From positions 124,001 through 188,000 of the forward strand of contig JAHLMK010000007.1 of assembly GCA_019915135.1 (NCBI GenBank): a stretch of 64,000 nucleotides of DNA, in the 5' to 3' direction. Within the stretch, counting starts at the first letter, position 1; every line of letters starts with the position of its first letter. Shown here in pieces: positions 33,101-46,164 of this stretch. The notes beneath the pieces are model-generated. The model saw only the letters and a program-made list of their open reading frames with translations. It was not told where the DNA came from and made no database searches. A program made the translations under genes and the position numbers. This DNA comes from Strobilurus pachycystidiatus (lineage: Eukaryota > Basidiomycota > Agaricomycetes > Agaricales > Physalacriaceae).

Positions 33101-36100
33101 CTATTGATCACTAAGCATGCGATCCAGAATATATAGGTTCTGCAAGATGCCATCCCGAATCTTTTCTTCCTCAGATTCGGACACAACCCGAAGGCCCGTA
33201 TCCATGACGTAGACTCGTATCCAGTGTAAACTCCCGGAGGCTAGTGTTTCTTGGATGCACGTACAGGTTGCCTTCCAATCTGCCTGCAACATCTCGTCGT
33301 GTCGTTGTGTCCAAAGCTCATACAAGCCCTTTGACAGCCCATGAGTACTGGGATGCGACAGGAGGAAGATCATAACAGAGATCAGATGATCCGGGCCAAA
33401 GATGTAGTCGAAATGTTGGCGCCACTCGTCGTTGGTGAGAATGACATCCCTGGACTCGGAATCATGGGATGTAACCCGCTTAGAATGTTTGATAGCTGAC
33501 ATGATATAGGTCACAAGCACCCGTCGCACCGGTATGCATTGGTAGAAGGGTAAAAGATGCTTCAGTAGGTCGTCGCGTCGAATAACGTCAAAGGCCTCCG
33601 GCAGCTGTTCCGCTTTCATTCCGTGTGAGAGGAGGGCGCAGGCGGGGAACAAGAAATGCCACACATCCCCGTAATTCATGCTCTTGGCCGCTTCGAAGTC
33701 AAGACGCACAAAAGTGGAGATCAACCGGCGTGGAAACGATACATCCACTATGCCCTCCCATTCGGGCCATCGAGTCTGCCAACGTCCGTGCCCATAAGCG
33801 CTGTCACTCCATTCGTTCAAATAGCTCGAGAACTTATCGAGAACCTTGAGTCCAAGCAGGACGACTTCGTCGAGTTCAGCACCCTTCCGTGCGACAAAAC
33901 AAGTTTCAAGCAGCCGCCTGACCGGAAAGTAGAGGCTATCAATATTGCACGCCTCTTGCGACTCAGAGTACAATATCTCTCCAAGACAATCATGAACCAC
34001 AACGGATAGAGATGTCAAGGAATCCGTATATTCTGCCTCCGACATGTGCACGTCTCTGTGCAGGAGGGCGTCGGCATAGATATTGATGAAGATATACCTC
34101 ATGCGGAACAGTCTAGTAGGTTGCCGGTCGTTTTCCGGGGCACGACGCCAGTCGTCAAACTCCTCAAATGCATGAAGCAGGTCGTAGACGACCATAAAAT
34201 CCAGAATAGGCATAGCATCATTGTATGTCACTGAAACACTGTCCAAGGGGTCTATATCGTTGTCGACATGAGGTTTGTCAAGAAGGTTGAGAATGGATGT
34301 TGATCCTTTGCAGATGTCAAGGAGCGGCATTAACCTAGCTAGAGCTGATCCTTCCAGACATATGGGAGAAATCATTACCCAGAGGTTCATCCACGTATTC
34401 GGGTGCAAACGAAGCCCTGCGCATTGGAAAAATGACTGAGGCGTCATGTTTTCCACCGGTCGAAACCTGACCAATCCAGCGAGCGCAGCACAGACTTCCA
34501 TGGACGCAGGAACGTTAAAGGGTAGAATGTTACGGGCGTGGGGATGATCCCACATTGTGGCATGACCCGTTCGCATGAGGCGCTCAAGTTTGAAATATGT
34601 ATCCTGGTTCGCTCCATGCTCTGTACGGAGGCTCTCGAGAAGGATCGCTACCTGTACATAATAATCACTGGAACCCTGGCCGACAAGTTGGTCCTTGGCG
34701 AATGCATCTCGAAGTATATTGTTGTAGTGGAATGGGAAACCGCCCAATGCATGAAATATGAGTGTGTGCGCAGAAGCATTGGACGAGTGGTCGTAAATCC
34801 ATCTAAGGACCCTAACTGCGAGTTTCTCGGGATTCCATAGCTTGGTTACGGTATCTCTCTCGGCGTCACGAAGTGTTCCTCGGAATGTGCTGGAATGATC
34901 TGCCTCAACGTTTAATAGCCTCGTTTCAAGAGATTCCCTTAGACGGTTCCTCAACCTCGAATTTGAACGCGACCCAACTGCCTGGAGAGCGTACACCAAG
35001 GCCGCTTGGGCCCGAAGGAGGAGAAAGCGCCACAGCGCACGAGAAGAAACATACAAGAAGCCAGACAGGGGGGTCTTATATGGACACTGGGGGTCTATTG
35101 AAGAGAGAATGTGACTCAGGGCATAGGCAAGATATGTGATACCCGCGAGCGTCCCAACAATGTACGCGAACGGCGTATACAGCGCGATGAGGTAGACAAC
35201 AAGGCCGAGGAAGAATATCCCGACGGCGACATGCATCAGGACCGGGAGAAGACCAATGATCAACGGAACGCGCCACTTCTCGTAGCCGATGTAGCGGAAT
35301 TGACGAATCAAACTACGATCCCGCGGTGTGCCAGACGATGTAGCCATGAACTGGTGAAGCCATTGCTTCGCAAGCACGGCAACGAGAGCGGTAATCAGGC
35401 TCAGGGATAGGCTCGTGTACCACAGACCGTTGACCCAGATCATGGAACGTTGGGGCTGGAATTCTGCGGCAGGCGAGGGCGTCACCGGGTTCAGGGAGAC
35501 AGACGAGCCGTTTCCAATGGCCCGTTGCACCACAAGCATCTCGTACGCGATGTTCGTTGACATCTCGAGGTAGTTGGGCTCTAGTTCGGTGGACACCTGG
35601 ACGAGAAACGTCGTAAGAACAGCAGAGAAGAGACCGGCCTGGGGACAGTCAATAATCGTATCCAAGGTGGCATGCATGACTTACAAATACCAGCAGAACG
35701 TCAACTGTATCCCGAAAGTCTTCCGCGAGATCCGTATCGAAGATCGCGAACTCGTCAACACACATGCGCCAGACTCGTGCATTGGGGGCGGTCTCTTCGT
35801 ACATTGGATCTGGCGGATACTTTTGCTCGTAATCCAAGGCGTCCACCACTATCAGGAGTCCTCGTCAGTAAAACAGAAGTGAGAGCACAATCAACAGTCT
35901 TACGACGCGGGCCTGTCCCAGTACCATGACCAACTGGTAATCCAGCGAGTCTCTCTCTGGGTCGACGCCGCACGAAGTCGGGGACTGGAGCAATATCAAC
36001 AGGTCCATCGACAATCGCTACGAGTTCGCCCTCCTCATCGCCCTCATCATCGCCCTCCTGACCGACCCCAACCTTCGCTCTCCCCCCTTTCACCCGTTTT

Positions 36101-36306
36101 TCGACATCTTCGTGCTGAGAACCGGCAAGAGACGCAGATCGTGCGTCGTATCCAGAATGCCGCTTATCGATGGTGATTGCGTCTGATGGATGGAGTCTTT
36201 CAGGGTCCTCGAGTGGGGATCGAGATGGGGGGAGTGGGACATCGCTAGCCGACGGCGGCCTGACATTCAGTGGATCCACGAATTCGGTGATAGACGCCAT
36301 AGACAT
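33101..36306 (-). CDS. DUF6535-type multi-pass membrane protein
   Basis: Exons 36306-35904, 35848-35685 and 35638-33101 give 1034 residues. The first about 130 residues are polar and disordered, with an acidic run (EGDDEGDEEGEL). The DUF6535-like core follows: KYPPDPMYEE, then DTVDVLLVF, AGLFSAVLTTFLVQ, a long loop ending WVNGLWYTSLSLSLITALVAVLAKQWLHQF, two further hydrophobic segments (LIIGLLPVLMHVAVGIFFLG and FAYIVGTLAGITYLAYAL), then a long soluble C-terminal region of about 600 residues without known motifs. The combination LFSAVLT-FL-V, GLW-SLSLSL and LAKQW is the hallmark by which I recognise this basidiomycete family. Its function is not known to me. It has no link to the kinase-like array apart from proximity. 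Confidence 0.82.
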
Positions 36307-36524
36307 AGTGTTGGCGGAACGTCAATGGAACAGATGAGCTCGAATCCGGACCTGGGTGGAGCCCGAGTTCCTTGTTCTGGTGTGTGAGTCGAATTCAGTC
36401 ATGAGTTCATCCTTTTACCCCTCTTGCGGAATCTTGCTGTCAGTCTCGGTGGTCTCGGCGTTTTCGAGAAATACCGAAAAGTACATAGCCCCCTCCTTCA
36501 CCTGCATGGGGGCCCGTAGAATTG

Positions 36525-36605
36525 TGCGTGGACCCATGCGTGCGAGCGTGGGTGCGAGGTGCGTGGGTGCGTGTGTACACGCATGTGTCACACTGTGACA
36601 CCCGC
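36525..36605. repeat. TGCGTG-rich minisatellite
   Basis: Repeated GTGCGTGG, GCGTGCGAGCG and GTGCGTGGGTGCGTG units, with an internal near-palindrome around CACGCATGTG. The preceding 36,440-36,515 resembles 38,185-38,225 (CTTCACCTGCATGGGGG). Confidence 0.65.
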
Positions 36606-37379
36606 ATGTCGCGTCGTCAGACTATTGTACACTGTACAGGGACTGTATCAGTATGTTGGATGTGCGCAGAAGCGGAGTGGTACCTGATGTTGCTATGCAA
36701 ATCTTTACAATTACTGTAAGTAATGGAAGACGGTCGGTGACATGCAGGATCTGGCCGAAACGGGCGGTTGGTGGATCTTTCTCTTCACGAAGATGTACCT
36801 CCACCCACTGCCTGCGCCCTAAACAGGCTGTAGCGCTCTTACACAAGACGCTTCAGACCGAGCCTCAGCGGAAGTTATGTCTTTACCTTGGAATATACTT
36901 ACTCCGGCACGAATTTTCCTTCTCGCACGGTAAGGAGACGTTGCTCATAGAACTTCACTGCTCTGGCTCACCGGAACACTAGTATAATTGTCATAGTCAA
37001 CGAGCACCAGCTACCGTCAATGATTTACTGCTCATTAACAATATTTTGAACGACTCTAGGTTGATCTCAGGCATAACCGTTTAGTAGGCCGACGTTTGCT
37101 GCGCATGGAACCGTGACCTTGCCTCCAGTACTGTCGTCATTCCCTCCGGAATCATTACGCGATTTGTTCTCAACCGACGCTCCTATTCTAAGTCGTTCAA
37201 ACTCACACTTATCAGTCAGAGACAACAGAAGACCTTTGTCACCGCGTCTACCTTCATCTTGCTGACCAAGGTCCAAAACCTTGAGGTGTTGAGGTCGACT
37301 TGCAAACCAACGCTGGTCAGTGGTGAGTATCCCTGCTGTAGATATTTTGAATAGCACTCAATACATCTGTAGACTGTCA

Positions 37380-37532
37380 CGCCGCATTACTCGTGCGTGT
37401 ACGTGCGTGGACACGCAGGGTGCGTGTGCGTGGATGCGTGGAGGCGTGCGTGATGCGTGCGTGGATGCGTGATGAGATGCGGTGCATGCGTGGACACATG
37501 AGTGGACTTGGGTGTACGTGTGAGTATCAGGC
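37380..37532. repeat. TGCGTG-rich minisatellite, second block
   Basis: About 150 bp of GTGCGTGGATGCGTG-type units with variants, related to the blocks at 36,525 and 37,955. Confidence 0.65.
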
Positions 37533-37954
37533 CGCATTTCCCCAAGCGTCATGACTTCCTACAGCAGGCTTCCTTGTCCCTCTAATGCAATCTTTCGGGC
37601 ATGCCATTGCCAGTGCTCTCGAGTGCGAGAACAGGGACTGTCACAATTGTTGCTGATCCTCACCTGACCGATAGTACCACTTGACGTCGTGTCTTGCAAC
37701 GTTAAAGCGGCGTACTTGCATCGGTAGTTCCGCGCCAAGCGACGCGATGCTTTTGGCGGGTCCTTCCCGATTGGGAAAAGACGTGGGGTGCGAGTTGACT
37801 CTTTTGCTTCTTCCATGACAATCTCTCATAATTCGGGCGCAATTGTTGCTGGAATACACTATAGTAAGTCATCTAATTAGGCATCTGGTATAATCTCAAA
37901 TCCCAAATTTCACAAGTGGGCCTTTGGTACAACGGACGGACGCTTACTCCGGTC

Positions 37955-38040
37955 CATGCGTGGTGCGTGGTGCGTGGGTGCGTGGAAATGTGCGTGTCCT
38001 GCGTGTCCACACGCATGCGTATACGCACATTTCTATGAGC
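37955..38040. repeat. TGCGTG-rich minisatellite, third block
   Basis: Contains TGCGTGGTGCGTGGTGCGTGG and ends in a GTCCACACGCATGCG near-palindrome, followed directly by the fragments of R exon 1. Confidence 0.6.
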
Positions 38041-38045
38041 CCCCT

Positions 38046-38345
38046 GCATGGGGGGAGAGCGTGCGCCGTTGGACGTATGGAGGGCATTCTGTCGTCGTCA
38101 GGCACTTGAACTTGACGAAACGCGACGGAGAAAGAGAAAGCAAAATTCAAACATGAGGTTTTGGGTGATGCAGGGCTTTGCTGCGTTTTCAAGAAATACC
38201 GTAGCCCTTTCCTTCACCTGCATGGAGGGAGAGCGTGCACCGTTGGACGTATGGAGGAAGCACCCCGTCGTCGTCGTATACTTGAAATTGACGGAACGCG
38301 ACGGAGAAAGAGCAAACGAAATATGAGGTTTGTGGGGATGCAGGG
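38046..38345 (-). pseudogene. Two tandem fragments of R exon 1
   Basis: Two copies (about 38046-38160 and 38218-38345) of a 115-130 bp unit, both matching R1 around its start codon. On the minus strand the first reads MFEFCFLFLRRVSSSSSA then stops. The right copy continues into GATGCCGGTCCGGCA, which also flanks R1 upstream (29,155-29,175). These are detached 5' pieces, not genes. Confidence 0.55.
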
Positions 38346-38596
38346 CTTTCAATTTGCTGATGCCGGTCCGGCACTGGACCTGAAAATGTCAGTGGGTGCA
38401 AGCAGACTCCAGAGAGCAAGTTGGGGTCCTCAGACATTTCACAAGTTCAAAAGAACAAGTCGGGATGTGTGCTCAAAGACTTGAGCGTCAGTGTGCCGCA
38501 ATGGGTTAGCGAAAGGAAGAGGTCACGGTCACGAGATCATCGCGTGATATTTTGATTTGCGGATGTTTGCTTTCGACTCTTTCATTGACCACCATC

Positions 38597-41051
38597 ATGG
38601 CACCGCAGAAGCGTCGTCGCACGGTTACACCAAAGACCACATCGGAGACACTCGTTGCAAAGCCCAAGCGGCAGCGGAATTCTAAGAACGCGCCCACGTT
38701 TCCTCTGGCGAACCTGCCGTTTGATATGCTACTAGAAGTACGTGTCTGCCTGCCTTTTACCCGCGACTGGTCGATCTGACGCGACGTAGATTTCGTCACA
38801 CTTGGAACCGCTAGACCTCCTCCATTTATCTCGTACAAGTCGCGGCCTTCGCACCGTGTTCATGTCCAAATCGTCAAAGGGCGCGTGGAAGGCCGCCCGT
38901 GCTAACGCGGACGACATGCCCGAGCCGTCGGCCGATATGTCGGAACCACAGCTTGCAAATCTTGCATTCGTCAAGATCTGTCACGTAGGTCCATCTCTTT
39001 GCAAAAATCTGTTGCTCACCGGCACATAGTTCTGTTGGAAAAGCGGCGTTCACTCGCCAGACTTCCTACTCCGAATTCGTATCTGTCCGGCGTGCTCGGA
39101 AACTCAGTGCGTAGCGCACCTATTTACTCTCATCTATATCTGACACACAGTATTGGCAAAGCCTCGTCGCGAAGGAAGAAGTCAAGAATTCCCTCCCCGA
39201 GGAGCAGCGCACACTAGTCGACGCGCGATTTGCTTTCATAGAGTTGCCAGCGGTATGCTTCTTTTCGTCATATGTACCAGCCGTTGATGCCGACAGCGTT
39301 TCATAGACTACCGCCTCAAGAAGCCGCGTGACACTTTCGCTCTTCGCAGGGAGTACCTGAAAGTGGTCGAAGAGACATCTCATTTGGACCCCGATGGAGC
39401 CGAGGCTTACATGGATGCGAAATTGGAGTCCGTTCGCCAGCGTGAAGAAGTAAGCCTCTCGTCACCCTACGCTACTAGTCTTTGGTTTGATACCGGCCCA
39501 GCACGCTCAGCTCTGCTACCTATGGGTGGGAAAAGGCAATAGAATGAGACAGGCAGAGATCAGACGTCTCAAGGAGGAGCACACTCAGGCGTACGTTATC
39601 TACCCCATCTGCATGAGAAGTGACCTCATGTTCCCAATCAGAGTTTATGACAAGCTATGCGGATTAGGCTACGAGGAAGATTTGAAATCGATGGAAGCTC
39701 TTGGATTACGTTCTTCTTTTGAGCGGCACTCGCTTGTCCGCCAAGCGCGTCCATTCACCGAGCAAAGTACGTTCTGTCCCTTTCTAGCATTCTGCGCATA
39801 CTAATAGAACTGATCAGAATGGGCCAAAATGAGTGAGACGCTCATCGACTTCGCAAATATGGTACGCCACCGAAGGCTTCAGCGGGAGCGACTTGTCCGC
39901 ACCAACAAGCGGAAGAGGATCGCCGCGGAAGCGTACCGTCAGTCGAAGCGCAACTCCCCCAGCGCCCTCTACCCGCCCTTACCGGACTTCTACGAATTCT
40001 GGCAGATCCAAGAGCTTTTAGACGAGCTGCCTTCGATCGCAGTCACCAGGAGAGATTTCGAGAAGCAGGATTTCGAGGATCTCTATGCCTTATGGAGGGA
40101 TCGTGCCCACGACTCCTTGCTGCGGATTGTTGATCCCGACGACGAACTCGACGACGAAACGTCGTTGGAAGATCTCCAACTTGCCCGAAACTGTCTTCTC
40201 TGTAACGCGTGCAGCTCGTTTCCAAGGCCAAACACCGACCCAAGTCGTTTCAGCTTCACTAATATCAAGTGCACCCCGCTCTTTTATCCTGACGCGTTCA
40301 CTCATAGGTGCTCATGGATCACCCCGCCTGGCATATCGTTCGGGGTGGACACTGGCAAGGAGACCTGCGACGAAACGATCGGGATCGGGGCTGGACGATC
40401 GTACTGTTCGCATCGCTCGAAGTGGACCTCGGAGCACTACATCAACAAACCCTTCTTGACTAGTATTGTGGAACTAATCATTGGTTTGGCCGGACTTCGT
40501 AGCGCGACCGCCACGGTTAGCGATATGGATTCGTCCTCATTGTTGTTCGAGTGCACGGCATGTCCTGTCCTTTTGAATCATAAACAACAACCTGGGATGC
40601 GATTGCTTTCTTCTTGGCGCGAAATGGTACCTACTTACTTTCTTCTTCTGAAATATGGCGAGAACTGATAGCCGCACAGGTGAATCACGTCTTCGTTCAT
40701 CACTTCCATGATCGCGCGAACATCCGGCGACATCTGAAGGTCATTCGTCTTGAGGATGAACTCACGGGTGGTTATCGTGTTGATACAAATCATCATCGAG
40801 AACTCATGTACGACTGTCTGCATTGCCGGGATCATCCTCAGGAGACGATTGGCGGCCACACCATGAGCCCGTTATTGCAGCATCTTGATATCATGTACGT
40901 TCTGAATCTTTCTGCCCGTCCGAAGGTTTCCGACATTCAATCTATTAGACATTCTGTGAAGGAGAATCCACGCGACGGGAGTGACTACTGTCAACGTTTC
41001 GGGGAGCCAGATGTCGACAGACAGCAGTTAGTTTACATTCAGAAAGTGTGA
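38597..41051 (+). CDS. F-box protein
   Basis: Ten exons: 38597-38737, 38790-38984, 39030-39110, 39151-39252, 39297-39449, 39502-39590, 39642-39766, 39818-40626, 40680-40894 and 40949-41051 (670 residues, all in phase). The basic N terminus (MAPQKRRR, KPKRQR) precedes an F-box: FPLANLPFDMLLE, ISSHLEPLDLLHLSRTSRGLR. The region after it has a Cys pair (ICPACS) and a charged helical middle with many Glu, Arg and Lys. The C-terminal part has more Cys and His (LLCNACSS, ECTACPVL, YDCLHCRDH), suggesting a metal-binding fold. F-box proteins recruit substrates to SCF ubiquitin ligases; the substrate here is unknown. The last intron (54 nt) is optional since the frame stays open. It converges on gene J. 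Confidence 0.8.
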
Positions 41052-41133
41052 AATCTCTATTCCCACTGTCTACTGAACCTCGCGTTAATCATGTACAAAC
41101 TAATAACAGCCTCTTTGTCGACAGATTACGAGC

Positions 41134-43424
41134 ATGTCACTTCTGGTGAGACAACTTGTCTCCCGCCGCGTTTTGAATACGTTCATCAATGTCAGAAGGT
41201 ATATCGTCCAGGCCAATGACCGTGTCCTTGTCGACAAATTTCCCCCGGAGGAAGTCATTCATTCTTCGCCTTTCCTCGACGTACTCAGACTTGGAGGCTC
41301 GAAGACTTGCTCGGTCGAAATCGATGATCTTGACCTTCCCGGACAGGCTGCTCATCATATTCCAGGAGCGCAGATCGCGGTGTAGAACACCCACTGGCAT
41401 GAATGGAACGGAGGATTGACCAAAGAGAAGTCCTTCAGATTATGTGGTCAGTCTATAACGGCCAGGACAGTCGGCAAAGTACGCACTTCTCCTGCTTGGA
41501 AAGCTTTACTTGTTTATTTGCATCAGTCTGCGCGACAGCGGGTGTCCTACATTCTCCATGACGAGCGCTCCTAGCGGCCTCAGATCGTCCTGTAGTAGCC
41601 GAAAACACAGGGGATGCCTTCCACGTTGTGGCGACGCAGGTGCTCGTAAACATCGTACTCGTGTCGCAGGGAATATAACTGTTCGATAGAAGTTGCAAGC
41701 TTGACGACAATAGGAGCTTTGGTTGGCTTTTTGCTTTCCGACTCAAAACGAGCCGAGTATACTTGACCGGTGGCTCCATGACCCAGCTTCGATGTGAGTA
41801 CAAGCGGCAAACAGGAACTGGCTCGGTAGACCGACAACCGCACAGCGTTTGGAGCAAGCAAAACCTCTGGCGTTGGCGAATTATACCTCCTGAGCTTCAA
41901 GTACATGACGAGCACGGAAAACTTCTTGAAGTAGGCTACTGTGTCCTGCGCGATAGCGATGTCAGAATCATATGCATAGTCAGAGGAAACCATGGCGCAC
42001 GAACATGCAGTGATTCGGTCGACAATTCTTCGATCTCTGGATGCTCGGTTGCAACATCATAAGCTTTGGCAGTCTCCTGTTATGCGTTTGAGCTTGGCAA
42101 GACCAGAGGAGTAAGCGAACAGTGACAAGTACCTTTGTCCCGTCGTTTTTTCTCTTGCTCCCCTTCACAGGTTCATTCTCCGAATCTTCCTCTTCCTCAG
42201 CCTTCCTTTTCCGCGATGAAGCCGCCGCGCCGTCAGTATGAGCAACTGAGACGGGCACCGGAATCGGAGTTCTTCCAAGAGCGTCGTGTATGATCGCGAG
42301 GTGCAGTCCTGCCCATATCTGGAAGTACGGATGCTCAGAGTAGGATGCATCAATAAGTTGTGAGAGAAACAGCGTCTGAGTCTCGCGATGGCGGATACCG
42401 ACACGAGAAATTAGACCACAATTGAATATCATGACGGTGGTATCAAACTTCACGGCGGATGCCCACGTCTGAAAGAGAAACTATAGTGAGAAACCAATAC
42501 TCAACGCGTAAGTGACACTCCTACTTTTTGAATGACATCTCTCGCCACTGATCCTTTGCGGTCCGAGACGGGCTCTATGTCCTTCTTCTTGAAACGTCTG
42601 GGTGAATGATCGCGCCGATTCGATGACCGTGTGGCCGATGTCAAGGGGGCAGGAGCCGGAGGGAGCCACCAGAGAGAGTTACTAGCATCCGGCGGCCGCT
42701 GACATCGAGGTTCGGGAGGGTGTCCCTTTGGAGCAGAGTTGGGAGCCCACGGAAAAGCCTTCGCCGACGAGACGTCATTGGCAGGCAGAAGATCGTCCAT
42801 GTCCTCAAGAACAAATCGTCCACTGGGACACACAAAGACACCTAACGCAAGAACAGGAAGCCTGTCAATCAATCGTCGCATTCTAGTTTCGGTTTCGACG
42901 GAAACTGGCCCGAATTGTTTGATATAGGCGCCATCTCTGATACAAAGGACCCGGCCTTCGTCCATGAAAGGCGAGATATCTTCATTGTAAACGAGCGGGT
43001 GATCGTCCCAAAGGAGGGGGCGATAGGCGTTGGGTTCATCGGGATGGAGTAGAACACTAGAAGCTACCTGACACGCCACAGCACCAATGCCGTGGCGATG
43101 TAAGGCAGAAACATCTGCTCCTGTCACAATATCCTGCGGCCTGTCATAGATGTCGTCGGGGATGTAGAAAATTCTGTCGTTATACCGGTCATAGGATTCC
43201 GGGGGGAAGAGATCGTCGAATGCTCTGACCATATCCGGGACAAATTCTGGCATCATCTGGACATGTTTCAGCACCAGGTTTTCATCCAAATGCGAGTCCA
43301 GAAACCGCAGAATCTTCCCCGGAGGGTCATGCCGAATTGAAGCCTCGGGAAGGGGGGGAAGACAGAGTCCCAGAAGGAAATCGAGACTGGACTCCTCGGG
43401 ACTGCCTTCAGGACGACCACCCAT
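41134..43424 (-). pseudogene. Gene J: kinase-like paralogue with two frameshifts
   Basis: Exons by homology are 43424-42525, 42468-42133, 42076-42005, 41945-41510 and 41432-41134. The N-terminal domain (FLDSHLDENLVLKHVQ) and middle module (FNCGLISRVGIRHRETQTLFL) are intact and followed by SSRKRKAEEEE-type nuclear-signal sequence. In the kinase part, GHGATGQV and VVKLATS are fine. One base is then missing after FGYY (near 41,585; TGA follows at once), and one extra base lies between SIHASG and VLHRDL (near 41,385). The rest reads HRDLRSWN and IDFDRAS. Exon 4 is 436 nt; adding the lost base restores the family's phase-2 junction. It is either a recent pseudogene or two sequencing errors. The third exon (24 codons, acidic) is not seen in the other members. 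Confidence 0.7.
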
Positions 43425-46164
43425 TGTGGACGTCGTGGACGTCGGTGCAAGAGGAAATTGTGGCGATGGTCATTGCACAACCGACAATAATACTTGACAC
43501 GTGTGATCGATCACCCCTATGGACCACTCCCCGTCGCACAATAACCTCCTTCTCCCGCTGATGCCTACTCTAGAGCTCGATCGCTCTCTCCGCAAAAGAC
43601 ACTCCAGTCTCCATCAACCTACACTCAGCCGTCATTTCGATCACCCGTCTTTTACGGCAATGAAGGTCTTCGCTGCAGCGACGTCCGCAAAGGTGACAAT
43701 CCACCGATCCGCCTGTTCACGGACTCCGCGCACCAATGCTTGGTGACTGGGCGGACAGGGAACGGCGCAGCATGGGGTGCTCAGACTCGAGTTCACTCTG
43801 AACGGGGCGTTTTCGGAACACCACACAACGTGTGAGAGGAGGTTACCCCGTGGAGATGAGGCGAAAGGTCAAAGAGGGAGATGAAGAACGGGCAGTGAGA
43901 CATCGTAGCGCGGGTCGCGCCGGCGCTGTGGACCAGAACGCAGGCAGACCGGACGTCGTAGCTGCTAGCAAAGATCTTCGAATCAAAACAAATGCAACTT
44001 CGGAGTCAGACCATCCTATCCTGATTCACGAGTTTCGCATCGAGTAAAGAAAAACCTTCATTTGAGATACATGAGACAGAGGATGATAGCTTTTTATGAG
44101 GAGTAAACTACACGCCAAAGACGCCACCTACCAATGCAACGCAAGCTGCGACCCACCTTGCGCTATTTTGAGGGAAGGGTCCTATCTGTGTCATGGAGTA
44201 AGCATAGGATTCAAGAGGAATCAGGAAGGGAAGAGTCAGAAGGAAATGTATCGTCTCCCCCGTCAGAGGACGGGTCAGGGTCTAATTAAAACGTTTTGAT
44301 ATAGGCATCATGCAGTTTGGGAAGGGATTGGTAAGAGGGAGAGCTACGAACCTGACGGCGTCATAGATGCGCGGGCATGGAGAGTGAATGTATGTTGCCG
44401 TTCCGGGGTCGTGACGAGACATGGCGGAAAGCTCGCATCTGCAAGAGTCTCTGTACCGGGTTTTGACGGGGCTGGGAGCAGAGGGAGCGATAGGCAGCGA
44501 GCGAGCTCACGCCAAGGAAGCAGCCTGGCGCGTCAAGGTGTCGGTAATTGGTCGTTCGCTGTTAGACGTCTGGCGTCGAGGCGAGGAATGAGTATGGCGC
44601 GACGACGATAGATGAAAGCGCACCACAGTTGTAAGCGACGTGTCCACCACATTCTGCTATGCTTCCGCGATGGAGACTCCAAGAAAGACGGCAAGGGAAA
44701 AGACGAGGGAGCAGGTCATGGTTAGAGGCAGAGAAAATAAATTTCGCACGGCTCCTTTTTAAGACTGTGAGTGATCGCCTCAAGTAACAAGTTACCGGGG
44801 GCTCGAATCTTGTTCTTTCGTCCGCCAACTAAGTATTCTGCTCAATACCCCGCTAACGGTAACGCTGCAGGCTTCGGGAGACTTCATAGAAAGTGTGCCG
44901 CTTTTCTTCTCGCCCTCAACGATGTGCGTGGAGGATTTGGTCACGGAATGCTGAGTGCTCGACTGACACATCCTGGATTTTATTCGCCGGCGATCATTGA
45001 CCCTCGCAGTCCCCAAGGCCAAGACAACAACGGATCATAACCGCAGAGACAAAAGCCAGGGGAAGACTCGGAGCCTCGTAGACCTTTCGCGCGCTCCAGC
45101 CTCCCACCTTACAGGTGTTTACTGGCTTCGCCGTCGTTTTCACAGATCTCCACAGGCTTCCCCGGCTAGTGCTTCCTCTCGGTCCTCGTCTATCTTTGGG
45201 TCTCGTTGCCTTCTCGCGATCGGGTCCTTGCCCTGTTTATTATTTCACTACTTGGCGTTGGCGCCGCAGCCTCTACTGTTTTATTGGCGACGTCCTCTAT
45301 GTAATCTCTTTCAGACGCGGCGCAAGACGTGCAATGTTTCCCTCCGGTGGTCGAGACGTTCCAGGCAGTCTTGATCGCGCGCGATCGCGTTGGCTGCGCC
45401 ACACTTGTCAGGGGAGAGCGGTTTCCCCCTTCTCAGCTGAGACCGGAGGGCCGAGTCGGCCATCTGCGTTGCTCGTTCGTTCTCGCGTATTTCAAATTCT
45501 TGCTCTCGTTTACTCTGGAGTCTAGACTCTACGCGTTGCGATACAGATTATGCTCAAATTTGAACGAAACAACAAACGAATGAAAATTATTATCCCCTCA
45601 TTAAAATGTCTCCAGTGGTGTATGGTATCAATCACGTCCTGCGCGTCTCCGATTGGGAATCAGATTCAAAATCTCCATCGGCGTGTGTCACGCCTTTCCA
45701 AGGCATTGCCAATACGCTGTACTCAAGTCCGCGACGGGCTTCGTTTCCAACTATTAGTTAGCATCAAGTCCGGCTCGCCCACGAATAGTGACAACATACA
45801 ATGTTTGCGGAAGACCGATCATCTATGAGAGACCGTGTAAGGACGAAGTATGAGAGAAAGGGAGAAAAGACTCGCGAGTTCGCAGGCACCGGAACTTCCA
45901 TAACTGTGCGCGCCCGTTCTGGAGGTACCCCCACACGCATACTTCGCCTGCAGACCATTTTCCCTTCACCTCCCAGGACGTCGTCGTTTGGGCCGACTGT
46001 TGAATCGTGGACATCTGGTTAGCAAGGTCGGTGCAAGGGTTGGTGGGAATGATATGAGCTCGATGTGGAGAAGAGAAAGGCAAAAGCTTGCTCCTTGACG
46101 ACGGGCGTCGGGCTTTGTTGACCATGACGACCGGCTCCGAACCAAATTTGGAAGCCATGTCGCT
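43425..46164. other. 2.7-kb spacer
   Basis: I read both strands and found only short overlapping frames without motifs or consistent splice structure. No relic of the array was recognised. A poorly supported frame at 45115-45525 is rich in Arg and Leu and is probably chance. Confidence 0.35.

Noticed and set aside
36190..36700. Short plus-strand frames upstream of the DUF6535-type gene
   Set aside because: They overlap the first exon of that gene or simple repeats and show no splice or motif support.
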